Shown: positions 5,064 through 5,483 of the stretch, piece by piece
Layout: the number at the start of each line of letters is the position of its first letter
Numbering within the stretch: the stretch's first letter is position 1
Assembly (NCBI GenBank): GCA_027314685.1
Contig: DAHVAI010000143.1
Span: forward strand, 1 to 5,483
Length of the DNA stretch: 5,483 nt
Source: Nitrososphaerota archaeon
Lineage (GTDB): Archaea > Thermoproteota > Nitrososphaeria > Nitrososphaerales > CADDZS01
Direction: 5' to 3'
The notes under the pieces: generated by a model
Databases searched by the model: none
The model's input: the letters and a program-made list of their open reading frames with translations, nothing else
Told to the model about the DNA's origin: nothing
Position numbers and translations under genes: made by a program

Positions 5064-5483
5064 TTGACCTCAAAAGCTCAAAACAATCGTAGACCTGAAA
5101 GAAGGCTCACACTCCTATTCATTGCTGTGGGTAGTAGCTTTGCATTCATTGCAACCGTCTTTGGTGCCCTTATGCTTGCGAGTATGAGCGGAGTCAAAAT
5201 ACCAATCAACCTTGCTCTTTTCTCTGATCACCCTTATCTCCAGATCTTCGGGTTCCTGGCAGAGTTTGTCTGCGGAGTTGGCTATTCGGTCATACCGCTT
5301 TTCAAGTCAAACAGGATCTCGAACGTGAAAGTAGCTTATGTTCCGCTTTCGTTGATTACAATCGCAAACATCCTTGGAATAGTAAGGGTGGTTGGATATT
5401 CAGAGTCGCTACTTCAAATTTCATCTCTTTTGATACTTGTCTCATCGGTGGTTTTTTGTTACCAAATCTTGAGCGTTTTAGGG
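5064..5483 (+). CDS. Multi-pass membrane protein, partial at the right edge (possibly NnrS/heme-copper oxidase-like)
   Basis: An open frame of 140 codons from TTG 5064 runs to the window edge without a stop. After a basic soluble start (TSKAQNNRRPERR, residues 2-14) come about four hydrophobic segments near residues 15-40, 58-80, 90-108 and 114-138. Between the first and second is FSDHPYLQIFGFLAEFVCGVGYSVIPLF in short pieces: H56-PYLQ-x-FGF, then GVGYSVIPLF. This pattern of a histidine, FGF, a glycine-rich helix and IPxF is reminiscent of NnrS and single-subunit heme-copper oxidase-like proteins, where such histidines bind heme, but the visible part is too short to settle it. TTG 5064 is chosen because it gives a charged N-terminus before the first helix, and an in-frame TGA lies at 5055-5057; GTG 5127 would cut into the first helix. 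It may have its own weak promoter at 5039-5048. Confidence 0.65.
   Translation, partial: MTSKAQNNRRPERRLTLLFIAVGSSFAFIATVFGALMLASMSGVKIPINLALFSDHPYLQIFGFLAEFVCGVGYSVIPLFKSNRISNVKVAYVPLSLITIANILGIVRVVGYSESLLQISSLLILVSSVVFCYQILSVLG

Overview
The window looks archaeal, most likely from a moderately AT-rich mesophilic lineage such as the Nitrososphaerota (Thaumarchaeota) or a relative. The grounds are TATA-type promoter elements at near-leaderless spacing, almost no bacterial-style ribosome sites, a small zinc-ribbon protein, an archaeal-style winged-helix regulator, and a ClC-CBS transporter beside a UspA-type protein. This placement is an inference; the window has no rRNA or other phylogenetic marker.

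Layout, left to right. Positions 1-218 hold no gene I can support, but 151-212 can fold into a compact three-way junction that ends 6 bases before the start of a small zinc-ribbon protein (219-479, +). On the minus strand, reading right to left, are a winged-helix regulator with a C-terminal CPxC knuckle (2434-1835), a 55-base gap with its own TATA box, a cobalt-type nitrile hydratase/thiocyanate hydrolase alpha-like protein with a long N-terminal extension (1779-784), and an 88-residue protein equal to the C-terminal half of a nitrile hydratase beta subunit (787-521). The last two overlap by ATGA. On the plus strand follow a short UspA-like protein (2608-2919), a ClC-family anion transporter with two CBS domains (2985-4892), and the first 140 codons of a multi-pass membrane protein that starts at TTG and runs off the right edge (5064-5483).

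The main point of interest is the hydratase pair. The N-terminal extension of the alpha-like protein resembles the N-terminal half of the beta subunit and carries an arginine that aligns with betaArg56 of the Rhodococcus enzyme. The separate 88-residue protein carries the equivalent of betaArg141. These two arginines hold the oxidised cysteine claw of the metal centre. The enzyme therefore appears to be complete but rearranged: beta-N fused to alpha, with beta-C as a separate partner. The regulator just upstream has tandem 9-bp repeats between its TATA box and its likely start, which suggests autoregulation and possibly control of the hydratase genes.

The UspA-like and ClC genes lie 65 bases apart in the same direction and may be co-transcribed; both kinds of domain bind adenine nucleotides in many relatives.
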